From positions 1 through 5,748 of the forward strand of contig JBAUZG010000305.1 in assembly GCA_049585195.1 (NCBI GenBank): a DNA stretch of 5,748 bases, given 5' to 3'. The position numbers were made by a program, and so were the translations under genes. The DNA is from KBS-96 sp049585195. GTDB lineage: Bacteria; Acidobacteriota; Terriglobia; Bryobacterales; Bryobacteraceae. Positions within the stretch are counted from its first letter, which is position 1, and every line of letters begins with the position of its first letter. This document shows, one piece after another, positions 1 through 5,748 of this stretch. The notes under the pieces were generated by a model. The model ran no database searches. It saw nothing but the letters and a program-made list of their open reading frames with translations, and had not been told where the DNA came from.

Positions 1-1
1 C

Positions 2-1452
2 GGCTACGTACCCCCAAGCGACAAGGTAACCATCGCCTCTATCGGGCTGGGGCGACAAGGGCAAGCTGTCTCAATGGAATTGCTGGCTCGTCCCGATGTT
101 CAGATTGTTGCAATCTGCGATTGCAACGCGGGCAGCAAGAACTATGTCGAATATGGCGATAATGCTCTGCTGAAAGCGGCTCGCAAGTTGCTTGGCCCTG
201 GATACGAGAACTGGGGCGAGGATCTGGCCTCGCCGGGCGAGGTGCAACTCACGCATGAGTTCCGAACGAGTCTCGGTATGGGGGCCGCGACCCGGCACGG
301 CGCCTCGTTGAAGCATATTACGGCTCACGAAAAGGCTCGGCCTCCGGCGCCTACAAAGGATGCAGCGCTTATAACGACTATCGTGAATTACTGGCAAAGG
401 AAAAAGATCTCGATGCGGTCTACATCGCAACGCCCGACCATTGGCACGCGGCGATCTCGATAGCAGCGATGCGCAAGCACAAACACGTGTTATGTCAGAA
501 GCCTATGACGCACACTATTGCCGACGCGCGACGAGTAGCGGCCGTCGCTCGCGAGACCAAGGTAGCCGCTTCCATTACCGTCAATAATCCGTCCTCGGAA
601 AGCACGCACTTAATCGCTTCCTGGATCGCCGACGGCGCGATCGGTCAAGTCCGCGAAGTGCACAATTGGTCTAGCCGGCCGTTCTGGCCCCAAGGCGTTG
701 AACGTCCCAAGGACGTGGATCCGATTCCCGCCGGCCTTGACTGGGATCTTTGGCTCGGGTCGGCTCCCGAGCGGCCCTTCAACAAAGCTTACCTTCCGTT
801 TGTTTGGCGCGGATGGTACGACTTTGGCGACGGCTCATTTGGCGACATGGGTTGCTACAGTTTTGCAGGCGTATTTAAAATTCTTAACCTCACACCGCCC
901 CTGTCCGTCGAATCGAGCACCAGCGAATCTTACGACGAGACATTCCCCAAATCGTCTCTCGTCTATCTGAGCTTTCCAGCTGTCGAGAACCGTCCGGCGC
1001 TACGCATGTCCTGGTATGACGGAGGCCTTCGGCCGCCGCGGCCGGCAGGTCTGCGCCCTGAGGATCAGCGCCTATTCGAAGGCGGCGAGGACGGTGAAGG
1101 CATTATGTATGTCGGCACCAAAGGAATTCTGCTGGCTGGGTTCAATGGCAATCAGCCGCGCGTCTATCCCGAGTCCGCAAAATATCAGACGCCCCCGCCT
1201 CCCGCTCGAACGGGCCCCCACATCGATATCGCAATTGACCAGTGGCTCGCCGCTTGCAAAGGCGGCCCAGCGCCCGTTGCCAATTTCGAAAGTGAGAGCC
1301 CGGTCACAGAGGCCTTTCTTCTCGGTTGCATTGCGCAGCGGCTACCCGGCGAATTCATCGCGTGGGACGCGGACAAGATGCGCATCACAAGTTCAGAAAA
1401 AGCCAATGCGTTCGTGGATCCTCCGGCCCGGACCGCATACAGTGTCACGTAA
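2..1452 (+). CDS. Gfo/Idh/MocA-family oxidoreductase, 5'-partial and frameshifted
   Basis: Predicted NAD(P)-dependent sugar or sugar-derivative dehydrogenase. The window begins inside the gene. Frame 2 reads from base 2 with the sequence GYVPPSDK, typical of the segment just after a Tat leader in this family. It then gives the dinucleotide-binding motif IGLGRQG (GxGxxG, residues 15-20) and VQIVAICD. Near 280-284 homology moves to frame 1, which continues GRDPARRLVEAYY, then ATPDHWH (143-149), CQKP (165-168, the family's E-K-P lysine at 167), and the C-terminal alpha/beta domain to TAA at 1450-1452. Adding one G to the G5 tract joins the halves into about 483 residues, a normal length for this subgroup without its leader. 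ATG 74 and ATG 469 are internal methionines. The usual D-x-G-x-H site reads D-M-G-C-Y (282-286), without the histidine. Substrate cannot be told. Pseudogene or sequencing error are both possible; the family call is secure. Confidence 0.9.
280..284 (+). other. Frameshift site in a G5 tract
   Basis: The upstream frame ends ...T-S-L-G-M-G and would continue into non-homologous sequence to a stop near 463. The downstream frame, whose nearest upstream stop is TGA at 256-258, gives G-R-D-P-A-R-R-L-V-E from base 283. A sixth G would give M-G-G-R-D-P with no other change. This places a one-base loss within the homopolymer, although any position between about 259 and 283 is formally possible. A -1 ribosomal slip on the G tract would also join the frames, but no canonical heptamer slippery site is present in the zero frame. 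Confidence 0.8.
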
Positions 1453-1479
1453 GACAGTTTGCCCTCTGGCCGAAGTCGA

Positions 1480-2340
1480 TCATACCTGCAGACTACGCAG
1501 GTAAGGAACGCTGGCCCTCATCTTCTCCAGGTCCATCTCGACGAAGTAGTTCTTGATGCCGCCCGTTTTCGCGGCGGTAAAGATTCTCTTCCAATCGAGC
1601 GTGCCTTGTCCTATCGGCACAATTTCCCTGGTCTTATCCGACCATCCTTGAGCATGCATGGAAATAAAGCGGCCTGGGTATTTCGTAAAATACTCGGCTG
1701 CATCATAGCCGCGGCTGATAGTAGAGACCTGGAACTGAAACTTCACGAGCTTCGGATCGAGAAGCTCAAACAGTACGTCATACGTCCGTTTGCCGTCGAC
1801 TGTCGAGAGCTCGAAATTCTCGTTGTGAAGACCCTGCTGGATACCCGCATTTGCCGACTGTTCGGCCATCTTGTTATATTCATCAGCCGCTCGCTTTACA
1901 TCGTCCATAGTCGGATTGTGGGGCCCGTCGAGGCTCGGTACGAGCATTTGCGTCAAGCCGACGTCTTTTGCCCATTCAATTCTTCCCGGCATGTCTTTCC
2001 GAAGTTCATGGATATCGAAATGAGAACTTATGCATTGGAGGTTCACGTCACTCAAAATCTTCCGGAGCTCGGACCCTTTATATTTGGCGAGGCCCCCGAA
2101 ACCCGACTTCGCGTAGCCCACCGGCGAGCACAGTTCGATGGTCTGAAAACCAGCAGCGGAGAGTTGCTTGAGCGTGCCCGTGAAGTCCTCCGCGATCATC
2201 CTCCTGACGGGATACGTCTGGCATCCGATTGGCAGGCCAAGCGGGTTTGCACCAATTTCCCGCGCACTACCAGTTAACATCCCGATTGCTGCAGCATTCG
2301 TTGCCATCTTTGAAAACTCTCTTCTCGAAATTCTAGACAT
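1480..2340 (-). CDS. Tat-exported sugar phosphate isomerase/epimerase-like TIM-barrel protein
   Basis: A 286-residue protein of the xylose-isomerase-like TIM-barrel (AP-endonuclease 2) superfamily. The N-terminus carries a twin-arginine signal, S-R-R-E-F-S-K at 5-11, followed by a hydrophobic, Ala-rich stretch to about residue 24, so it should be exported folded. Barrel strands are seen at LPIGCQTYPV (36-45), FQTIEL (65-70), QCISSHFDIH (102-111), GLHNENFEL (170-178), FISMHAQGW (225-233), VPIGQGTLDW (241-250) and KNYFVEMD (263-270). Likely metal or active-site residues are E69, H107 or H111, E174, H229 and E268; the usual Asp on the strand around 200-208 is absent (FQFQVST). Start: ATG at 2340 has GGGGAGG five bases upstream; a GTG six codons earlier lies ahead of that Shine-Dalgarno and is less likely. 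The substrate is unknown. Relatives act as sugar isomerases, epimerases, or lyases/hydrolases on keto-sugars. It converges with the Gfo/Idh gene. Confidence 0.88.
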   Translation of the reverse strand: MSRISRREFSKMATNAAAIGMLTGSAREIGANPLGLPIGCQTYPVRRMIAEDFTGTLKQLSAAGFQTIELCSPVGYAKSGFGGLAKYKGSELRKILSDVNLQCISSHFDIHELRKDMPGRIEWAKDVGLTQMLVPSLDGPHNPTMDDVKRAADEYNKMAEQSANAGIQQGLHNENFELSTVDGKRTYDVLFELLDPKLVKFQFQVSTISRGYDAAEYFTKYPGRFISMHAQGWSDKTREIVPIGQGTLDWKRIFTAAKTGGIKNYFVEMDLEKMRASVPYLRSLQV

Positions 2341-2441
2341 CTGCGCCTCCCCAGGCACTGAACATTTGTCTCACATACCCATTTCAAAAATTGTAAGACC
2401 ACTTCTTCGCGGTCGTGGCTCGGTTACGATAGTAGGCGCTT
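2341..2441. promoter_or_regulatory. Divergent intergenic control region
   Basis: This 101-base gap separates two divergently read genes, so promoters for both should lie here. The best -10-like sequences are TACAAT on the minus strand (2395 to 2390) for the isomerase-like gene and TACGAT on the plus strand (2425-2430) for the quinoprotein gene. Neither has a convincing -35 box at 16-18 bases. No clear operator palindrome was seen. The quinoprotein start GTG 2442 has only a weak TAGG Shine-Dalgarno at 2433-2436. Confidence 0.35.
2346..2352 (-). promoter_or_regulatory. Ribosome binding site of the isomerase-like gene
   Basis: On the minus strand GGGGAGG is followed by the five-base spacer CGCAG and ATG at 2340. 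It is a near-ideal Shine-Dalgarno and decides the start in favour of ATG 2340 over the in-frame GTG at 2358. Confidence 0.75.
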
Positions 2442-4529
2442 GTGTCGAGATCTTTCACTATTGTTTTGTTATGTGCCGTCGCGTCGTCTCTTGCTGATGG
2501 CGGTCAAGGGGCCGCCACGGCCCATTACTCCGCTTTGACGCAGATTAATCGCGGCAATGTTTCCCAGTTGCAGGTTGCGTGGCGATTCGATTCGCATGAC
2601 GAATTTCCTGGATCGGAGATGGAGTGCAATCCCATCGTGATTGACGGCGTCTTGTTTGCGACGACTCCGAAGCTGAGAGTCGTCGCGCTGGATGCTTCGA
2701 ATGGTCAGACTAAATGGAGCTTTGATCCAAACCAGGGGCATCGCGCCTTGTCGAAGATGCGGAATCGGGGCGTGGCGTATTGGCGCTCGGCCGATGGAGA
2801 AGACCAGCGCATTTATGTCGCGGTACGTCAATACATGTACGCGCTTGACGCCCGCAACGGCCAACCGGTGAAAGAGTTCGGAGACAACGGCCGCATTGAC
2901 CTGAGCAGCGATTTGGGCCGCGACCCGGCGGGGCTCCTGATTTCGGCCACATCGCCGCCGGCCGTCTACAAAGATCTGCTGATTGTCGGAACCATCGTAA
3001 GCGAGACGTTGCCGGCGCTGCCCGGCGACATCCGCGCTTATGACACGCGCACGGGCAAATTGAAATGGTCGTTCCATACCATCCCTCACCCTGGAGAGTT
3101 TGGCTACGAGACGTGGCCACCAGATGCGTGGAAGTATATTGGCGGCGTAAATGCATGGTCTGGGTTGAGCGTCGATGAAAAGCGGGGTATCGTGCACGCT
3201 CCGCTCGGCTCGGCGACATTCGACTTTTACGGCGCGAATCGCGCGGGCAACGATTTGTTTGCGAACTGCCTGCTCGCGTTGAACGCTGAAACCGGGGAGC
3301 GGATCTGGCACTACCAGACTGTTCATCACGATTTGTGGGATCGCGATCTGCCCACGCCACCCGCGCTTGTCACGTTGAAACGCGATGGCAAAGAGGTAGA
3401 TGCGGTAGCTCAGCCGACGAAATCTGGATTTGTGTACGTGTTCGAGCGGGAAACGGGGAAGCCGCTTTTTCCGATCGGAACGCGCGCGTACCCGGCAAGC
3501 GACGTGGATGGGGAGATAACGGCCCCCACGCAGCCTCTGCCTCTGAAACCTGCGCCATTTGCGCGGCAGAGATTGACGGAGGACATATTGACAACACGGA
3601 CAAAGGAAGCGCATGATGCCGTTCTCGCCCAATTCCAGAAGCTCAAAAGCGCGGGTCAGTTCATTCCACCGAGCCGCGAAGGAACAATCATCTTTCCAGG
3701 TTTCGATGGAGGGGCCGAATGGGGAGGGCCGGCTTGGGATCCGGAAACGGGGCTCCTCTATATCAATTCGAATGAAATGGCATGGGTGCTCCGGCTGGTG
3801 AATCGCAGTTCATTAGCGAACGCGGCTACCGGACAAGCGCTTTATCTCAAGAATTGCGCGAACTGCCACCGCGCGGACAGGAAGGGAACGCCGCCGGAAT
3901 TTCCGTCGCTCGTAGAGATCTCGAAGACGATGAACGAGGATGAAGTGTTCGCGATGATCCGGCAAGGCGGAGGCAGAATGCCTTCGTTCGCACGGCTGCC
4001 ACGGGAAGATGTTGCGGCCATTACGGCCTATGTGGTGCGCGGCGAAAGCGTCGCAGTCAAGGCGAAGGAGCAATCGGATCCCCGCATCGACCAGAAATAT
4101 GCAATCGACGGTTACAACAAATTCCTCGATCCGGACGGCTATCCGGCTGTCAAGCCTCCGTGGGGAACGCTAAATGCAATCGACTTGAACACGGGGCAAT
4201 ACCGTTGGAAGATTCCTTTTGGCGAATATCCCGAGCTGGCCGCAAAGGGCATGAAAAATACGGGCAGCGAAAATTATGGAGGGGCCGTTGTTACGGCGGG
4301 AGGATTGCTGTTCATCGGCGCAACCAATTTCGACCGCATGTTTCACGCCTTCGATAAGGCAACCGGGAAGCTCCTGTGGGAAGCGAAGCTGCCCGCGGCG
4401 GGGAACGCAACACCCGCCGTGTACGAGGTGAATGGCCGCGAATTTATCGTAATCGCGTGCGGCGGCGGAAAATCGAAGAACGCGGCATCGGGCGGAAGCT
4501 ATGTAGCGTTCGCGCTGCCGGAAAAATGA
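2442..4529 (+). CDS. Secreted PQQ-dependent dehydrogenase (glucose dehydrogenase type) with inserted cytochrome c domain
   Basis: A 695-residue periplasmic quinoprotein that should oxidise an aldose or alcohol using PQQ and pass electrons to its own heme. Residues 1-18 look like a Sec signal (R3, hydrophobic 5-17, S-L-A before D19). The beta-propeller occupies roughly 28-450 and 550-693, with blade motifs such as ALDASNGQTKW, AYDTRTGKLKW, LNAETGERIWHY and FDKATGKLLWE. Hallmarks of the membrane glucose dehydrogenase group are MECNPIVIDGV (60-70), VHHDLWDRDLPTPP (294-307) and TKSGFVYVFERETGKPLFP (326-344). D300 and K327 align with the catalytic Asp and PQQ-contacting Lys of E. coli Gcd by spacing, as I recall it. 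A class I cytochrome c domain sits at about 460-532: CANCH (C472, C475, H476) with M513 in GGGRMPSF as probable sixth ligand. There is no N-terminal five-helix membrane domain as in E. coli Gcd. GTG 2442 is the first start after in-frame TAG 2433. The true substrate is uncertain. Confidence 0.92.
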   Translation: MSRSFTIVLLCAVASSLADGGQGAATAHYSALTQINRGNVSQLQVAWRFDSHDEFPGSEMECNPIVIDGVLFATTPKLRVVALDASNGQTKWSFDPNQGHRALSKMRNRGVAYWRSADGEDQRIYVAVRQYMYALDARNGQPVKEFGDNGRIDLSSDLGRDPAGLLISATSPPAVYKDLLIVGTIVSETLPALPGDIRAYDTRTGKLKWSFHTIPHPGEFGYETWPPDAWKYIGGVNAWSGLSVDEKRGIVHAPLGSATFDFYGANRAGNDLFANCLLALNAETGERIWHYQTVHHDLWDRDLPTPPALVTLKRDGKEVDAVAQPTKSGFVYVFERETGKPLFPIGTRAYPASDVDGEITAPTQPLPLKPAPFARQRLTEDILTTRTKEAHDAVLAQFQKLKSAGQFIPPSREGTIIFPGFDGGAEWGGPAWDPETGLLYINSNEMAWVLRLVNRSSLANAATGQALYLKNCANCHRADRKGTPPEFPSLVEISKTMNEDEVFAMIRQGGGRMPSFARLPREDVAAITAYVVRGESVAVKAKEQSDPRIDQKYAIDGYNKFLDPDGYPAVKPPWGTLNAIDLNTGQYRWKIPFGEYPELAAKGMKNTGSENYGGAVVTAGGLLFIGATNFDRMFHAFDKATGKLLWEAKLPAAGNATPAVYEVNGREFIVIACGGGKSKNAASGGSYVAFALPEK

Positions 4530-5240
4530 TTACGCCAGAAAATCGCCGCCCGATCCATCATCATCCGAATAGTCGTCGCTCGTGTCCGACGTATCGTCGT
4601 AATCCTGGCTCGTATCGTCGTACTGCGAACTGTCTTCGCGATCGTCTCGATCGTCGCTAGCTTGCTGTTCAGGCGAATCGTTGTAGTTGTTCACGACGGT
4701 TTCCTCAACCGGCGCGCCGTAGCCGCCAACGCCCCCGCCTCCGAAGAAGCCTCCGCCGGAATGGGACTCGAACAACGAGCGAATACCTTCAAAAGCGAGC
4801 GCGCCGGCAGCGACGCCCGCTGCGGTTTGAGCCGCGCCTTTGAGAAACGACCCGCCGCCGCCCGAACCTGAAGAGCCGGATGAACCGCTCGAAACGGGGA
4901 CGGCCTGGTAGGTAGGAGGCGGGGGTTGCGGCGCGGAATAGCCCTGTTGGGGCGGAGCATAGCCGGAAGGCCGAGGCGCTCCCTGGGTTCCAAGAAAACT
5001 CGAGGATGACGGCGCTGCGGGGGCTTGGGACGACTGCTGAAGCTGTTGAATCTGCTGTTTGGCCTGTTCGAGAGCCATGTTCTGGATGAGCACAGTCTGC
5101 GTCATCAGGTACAGCGCATCGGGTCGCGAGCCGATACGCGTGCGAATGAAATCTTCCGCTTCTTTGTCTACGGGCGGAGCCGGGGTCTGCGCGACTTTAT
5201 TCGCGAGATCGGTCAACATCTGGCGTTCTTCGGGTGTCAT
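4530..5240 (-). CDS. DUF2076 domain protein, function unknown
   Basis: A 236-residue protein matching the DUF2076 pattern. The N-terminal helical region M-T-P-E-E-R-Q-M-L (1-9) continues through FIRTRIGSRPDALYLMTQTVLIQNMALEQA (31-60) and a Gln-rich coiled-coil tail (60-70). Next come a Pro/Gln/Ser linker (72-116), a Ser-Gly stretch (117-131), a glycine-zipper-like hydrophobic helix GAAQTAAGVAAGALAFEGI (about 135-152), a Gly-rich loop GGGFFGGGG, and a strongly acidic Asp/Ser tail (186-235). No catalytic motif is visible and no biochemical role is known to me; the architecture suggests an envelope-associated or self-assembling protein. ATG 5240 is chosen because GGAG lies five bases upstream; the GTG at 5246 overlaps that site. 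Its TAA abuts the TGA of the converging quinoprotein gene with no gap. Confidence 0.88.
   Translation of the reverse strand: MTPEERQMLTDLANKVAQTPAPPVDKEAEDFIRTRIGSRPDALYLMTQTVLIQNMALEQAKQQIQQLQQSSQAPAAPSSSSFLGTQGAPRPSGYAPPQQGYSAPQPPPPTYQAVPVSSGSSGSSGSGGGGSFLKGAAQTAAGVAAGALAFEGIRSLFESHSGGGFFGGGGVGGYGAPVEETVVNNYNDSPEQQASDDRDDREDSSQYDDTSQDYDDTSDTSDDYSDDDGSGGDFLA
4590..4622 (-). repeat. Short in-frame tandem repeat in the acidic tail
   Basis: The 12-base unit CGTATCGTCGTA (plus strand) occurs at 4590-4601 and 4611-4622, a 21-base period equal to seven codons. On the coding strand each copy encodes Y-D-D-T (residues 207-210 and 214-217). The surrounding TCGTC-rich DNA from about 4562 to 4660 is degenerate repetition of Asp/Ser codons, a likely place for slippage-driven length change. 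Confidence 0.6.
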
Positions 5241-5245
5241 AGCCA

Positions 5246-5249
5246 CTCC
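5246..5249 (-). promoter_or_regulatory. Ribosome binding site of the DUF2076 gene
   Basis: GGAG on the minus strand is followed by TGGCT and ATG at 5240. The last G of this site is also the first base of the alternative GTG, which argues against that GTG as the start. Confidence 0.6.
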
Positions 5250-5252
5250 AAT

Positions 5253-5278
5253 CTAAGAGACGCTTAGGTCTCGTGAGA
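5253..5278 (-). promoter_or_regulatory. Nested inverted repeats in the leader of the DUF2076 gene
   Basis: Three short overlapping inverted repeats occur just upstream of the Shine-Dalgarno: CTAAG/CTTAG (5253-5257 with 5263-5267), GAGAC/GTCTC (5257-5261 with 5268-5272) and TCTC/GAGA (5269-5272 with 5275-5278). The arms share bases, so at most some can form together in RNA. They could be an operator or alternative leader hairpins, but arms of 4-5 bases may also arise by chance. Confidence 0.3.
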
Positions 5279-5285
5279 TGTTCCT

Positions 5286-5291
5286 ATATTA
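5286..5291 (-). promoter_or_regulatory. Candidate -10 box for the DUF2076 gene
   Basis: TAATAT on the minus strand matches the sigma-70 -10 consensus at five of six bases and lies about 45 bases before ATG 5240. The upstream -35 region at 15-17 bases is poor (CTTTTG or similar), so the call is tentative. Confidence 0.35.
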
Positions 5292-5307
5292 CGGCGAACT
5301 GAAATTC

Positions 5308-5322
5308 AAAAGCGGCCCGCTT
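5308..5322 (-). terminator. Weak candidate terminator after the M1 peptidase gene
   Basis: On the minus strand AAGCG-GGC-CGCTT forms a five-pair, three-base-loop hairpin that ends in TTTT, 30 bases past the peptidase stop. The stem is short and the T run brief, so termination would be inefficient at best. Its place between the two co-directional genes fits a transcript end. Confidence 0.3.
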
Positions 5323-5351
5323 GCTTGCGCGCGCGGCTCGGTACGCGGTCT

Positions 5352-5747
5352 TTACGCCGGGTGAACGATCTTGTCGATGGCCAATTGCGCAATTGGATGA
5401 TAGCCGGGGCGCGCTTGAGCATATACTTCCACCGCAAACTTGCTATGCGCGGGACTTTTCATCAATTCCTTGTAGAGCGGGCGAATCATCTTCATGCGTC
5501 CCACTTCCAGCAGGAACTGCTTAAGCCGTGGGAAGGCGGGCTGATAATCCGCCGCAACCACCATTTTGAGCCACTGGTCGTGGATCTCAACGGTCCCTGT
5601 TTTCGTGAAATGGAAGGCGTGGTCAAGATGCGACTTCTGTGCTGTCGTAAGCGGCGACGGCAGAACTTGCAAGAACTCGAGCCATGGCTGCGTGCTCCAG
5701 TGTTTCGTGTCAATGGAGGCAAGCTTCAGTTTTCCGTCATGCCAGGC
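5352..5747 (-). CDS. M1 family aminopeptidase (leukotriene-A4-hydrolase type), C-terminal part only
   Basis: The last 131 codons of a gene that enters from the right edge; its start and the HExxH zinc site lie outside the window. The visible part is the alpha-helical C-terminal domain of the leukotriene A4 hydrolase/aminopeptidase group. It begins A-W-H-D-G-K-L and continues with T-K-H-W-S-T-Q-P-W-L-E-F-L (14-26), VEIHDQWLKMVV, and EVGRMKMIRPLYKEL (about 81-95), ending near G-Y-H-P-I-A-Q-L. The G-R-M-K stretch (R84, K86) corresponds to Arg563 and Lys565 of human leukotriene A4 hydrolase, which bind the substrate carboxylate. That suggests peptide-end recognition is kept. Bacterial members are zinc aminopeptidases, often secreted, but export cannot be judged here. 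The stop is TAA at 5354-5352. It is followed by 111 non-coding bases and the DUF2076 gene on the same strand. Confidence 0.9.
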   Translation of the reverse strand, partial: AWHDGKLKLASIDTKHWSTQPWLEFLQVLPSPLTTAQKSHLDHAFHFTKTGTVEIHDQWLKMVVAADYQPAFPRLKQFLLEVGRMKMIRPLYKELMKSPAHSKFAVEVYAQARPGYHPIAQLAIDKIVHPA

Positions 5748-5748
5748 G

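Noticed and set aside
278..286. Programmed -1 ribosomal frameshifting at ATGGGGGCC
   Set aside because: The A-site codon GCC would not re-pair after a slip and no downstream stimulator was evident; a G-tract deletion or read error is simpler.
74..463. A separate small gene starting at ATG 74
   Set aside because: Nucleotide-binding motif residues lie before this ATG in the same frame, and the sequence after about 284 is out-of-frame translation of the oxidoreductase.
469..1452. A stand-alone 327-codon gene starting at ATG 469
   Set aside because: The family-like sequence in the same frame begins at 283 (GRDPARR... ATPDHWHA), so this ATG is an internal methionine of the frameshifted oxidoreductase.
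1453..1479. Terminator between the two convergent genes at left
   Set aside because: The only hairpin seen is three base pairs (GCC-CTCT-GGC) without a T run.
1459..2277. Long plus-strand open frame of 272 codons
   Set aside because: It is antisense to the isomerase-like gene, which has a Tat signal, a strong Shine-Dalgarno and family motifs; the plus-strand translation has none.
2442..2500. Lipoprotein signal with Cys11 in the quinoprotein leader
   Set aside because: The cysteine is only ten residues from the start, inside the hydrophobic core, without a lipobox; a signal-peptidase I site near A18 fits better.
2469..3632. Long minus-strand open frame of 387 codons, and a second of 216 codons within 2710-3360
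   Set aside because: Both are Arg-rich shadows of the quinoprotein coding sequence with no recognisable domain.

Overview
The window looks like chromosomal DNA from a soil or environmental bacterium, most probably an acidobacterium (Solibacter/Bryobacter-like). This is an inference from family content: a Gfo/Idh/MocA oxidoreductase starting G-Y-V-P-P-S-D, a Tat-exported xylose-isomerase-like TIM-barrel protein, a PQQ dehydrogenase with a cytochrome c domain inside the propeller, and a DUF2076 protein. The DNA is moderately GC-rich and densely coding. There is no mobile element, RNA gene, CRISPR array or recognisable defence or biosynthetic cassette.

Layout. (1) 2-1452, plus strand: a Gfo/Idh/MocA oxidoreductase cut at its 5' end by the window and broken by an apparent one-base deletion in a G tract at 280-284. 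(2) 1480-2340, minus strand: a Tat-signal sugar phosphate isomerase/epimerase-like protein that converges on (1) with a 27-base gap. (3) 2442-4529, plus strand: a secreted quinoprotein of the membrane-glucose-dehydrogenase type with an inserted c-type heme domain, divergent from (2) across a 101-base control region. (4) 4530-5240, minus strand: a DUF2076 protein whose stop codon directly abuts the stop of (3). (5) 5352-5747, minus strand: the C-terminal end of an M1 aminopeptidase of the leukotriene-A4-hydrolase type, running off the right edge and lying upstream of (4) on the same strand.

How the genes may work together. The first three proteins all belong to carbohydrate-oxidation families, and (2) and (3) carry export signals, so an extracytoplasmic sugar-oxidation locus is a reasonable reading. 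The NAD(P)-type oxidoreductase and the TIM-barrel isomerase/lyase-like protein are the pair of families used in 3-keto-glycoside breakdown. The quinoprotein would oxidise an aldose in the periplasm and pass electrons to its own heme. This link is inferred from family and position; the genes do not form a single operon. Genes (4) and (5) appear unrelated to it.

The most useful observations are the frameshift in (1), the loss of the usual metal-ligand Asp position in (2), the fused heme domain and unusual N-terminus of (3), and small nested inverted repeats in the leader of (4). I did not find strong evidence for a wholly new system.
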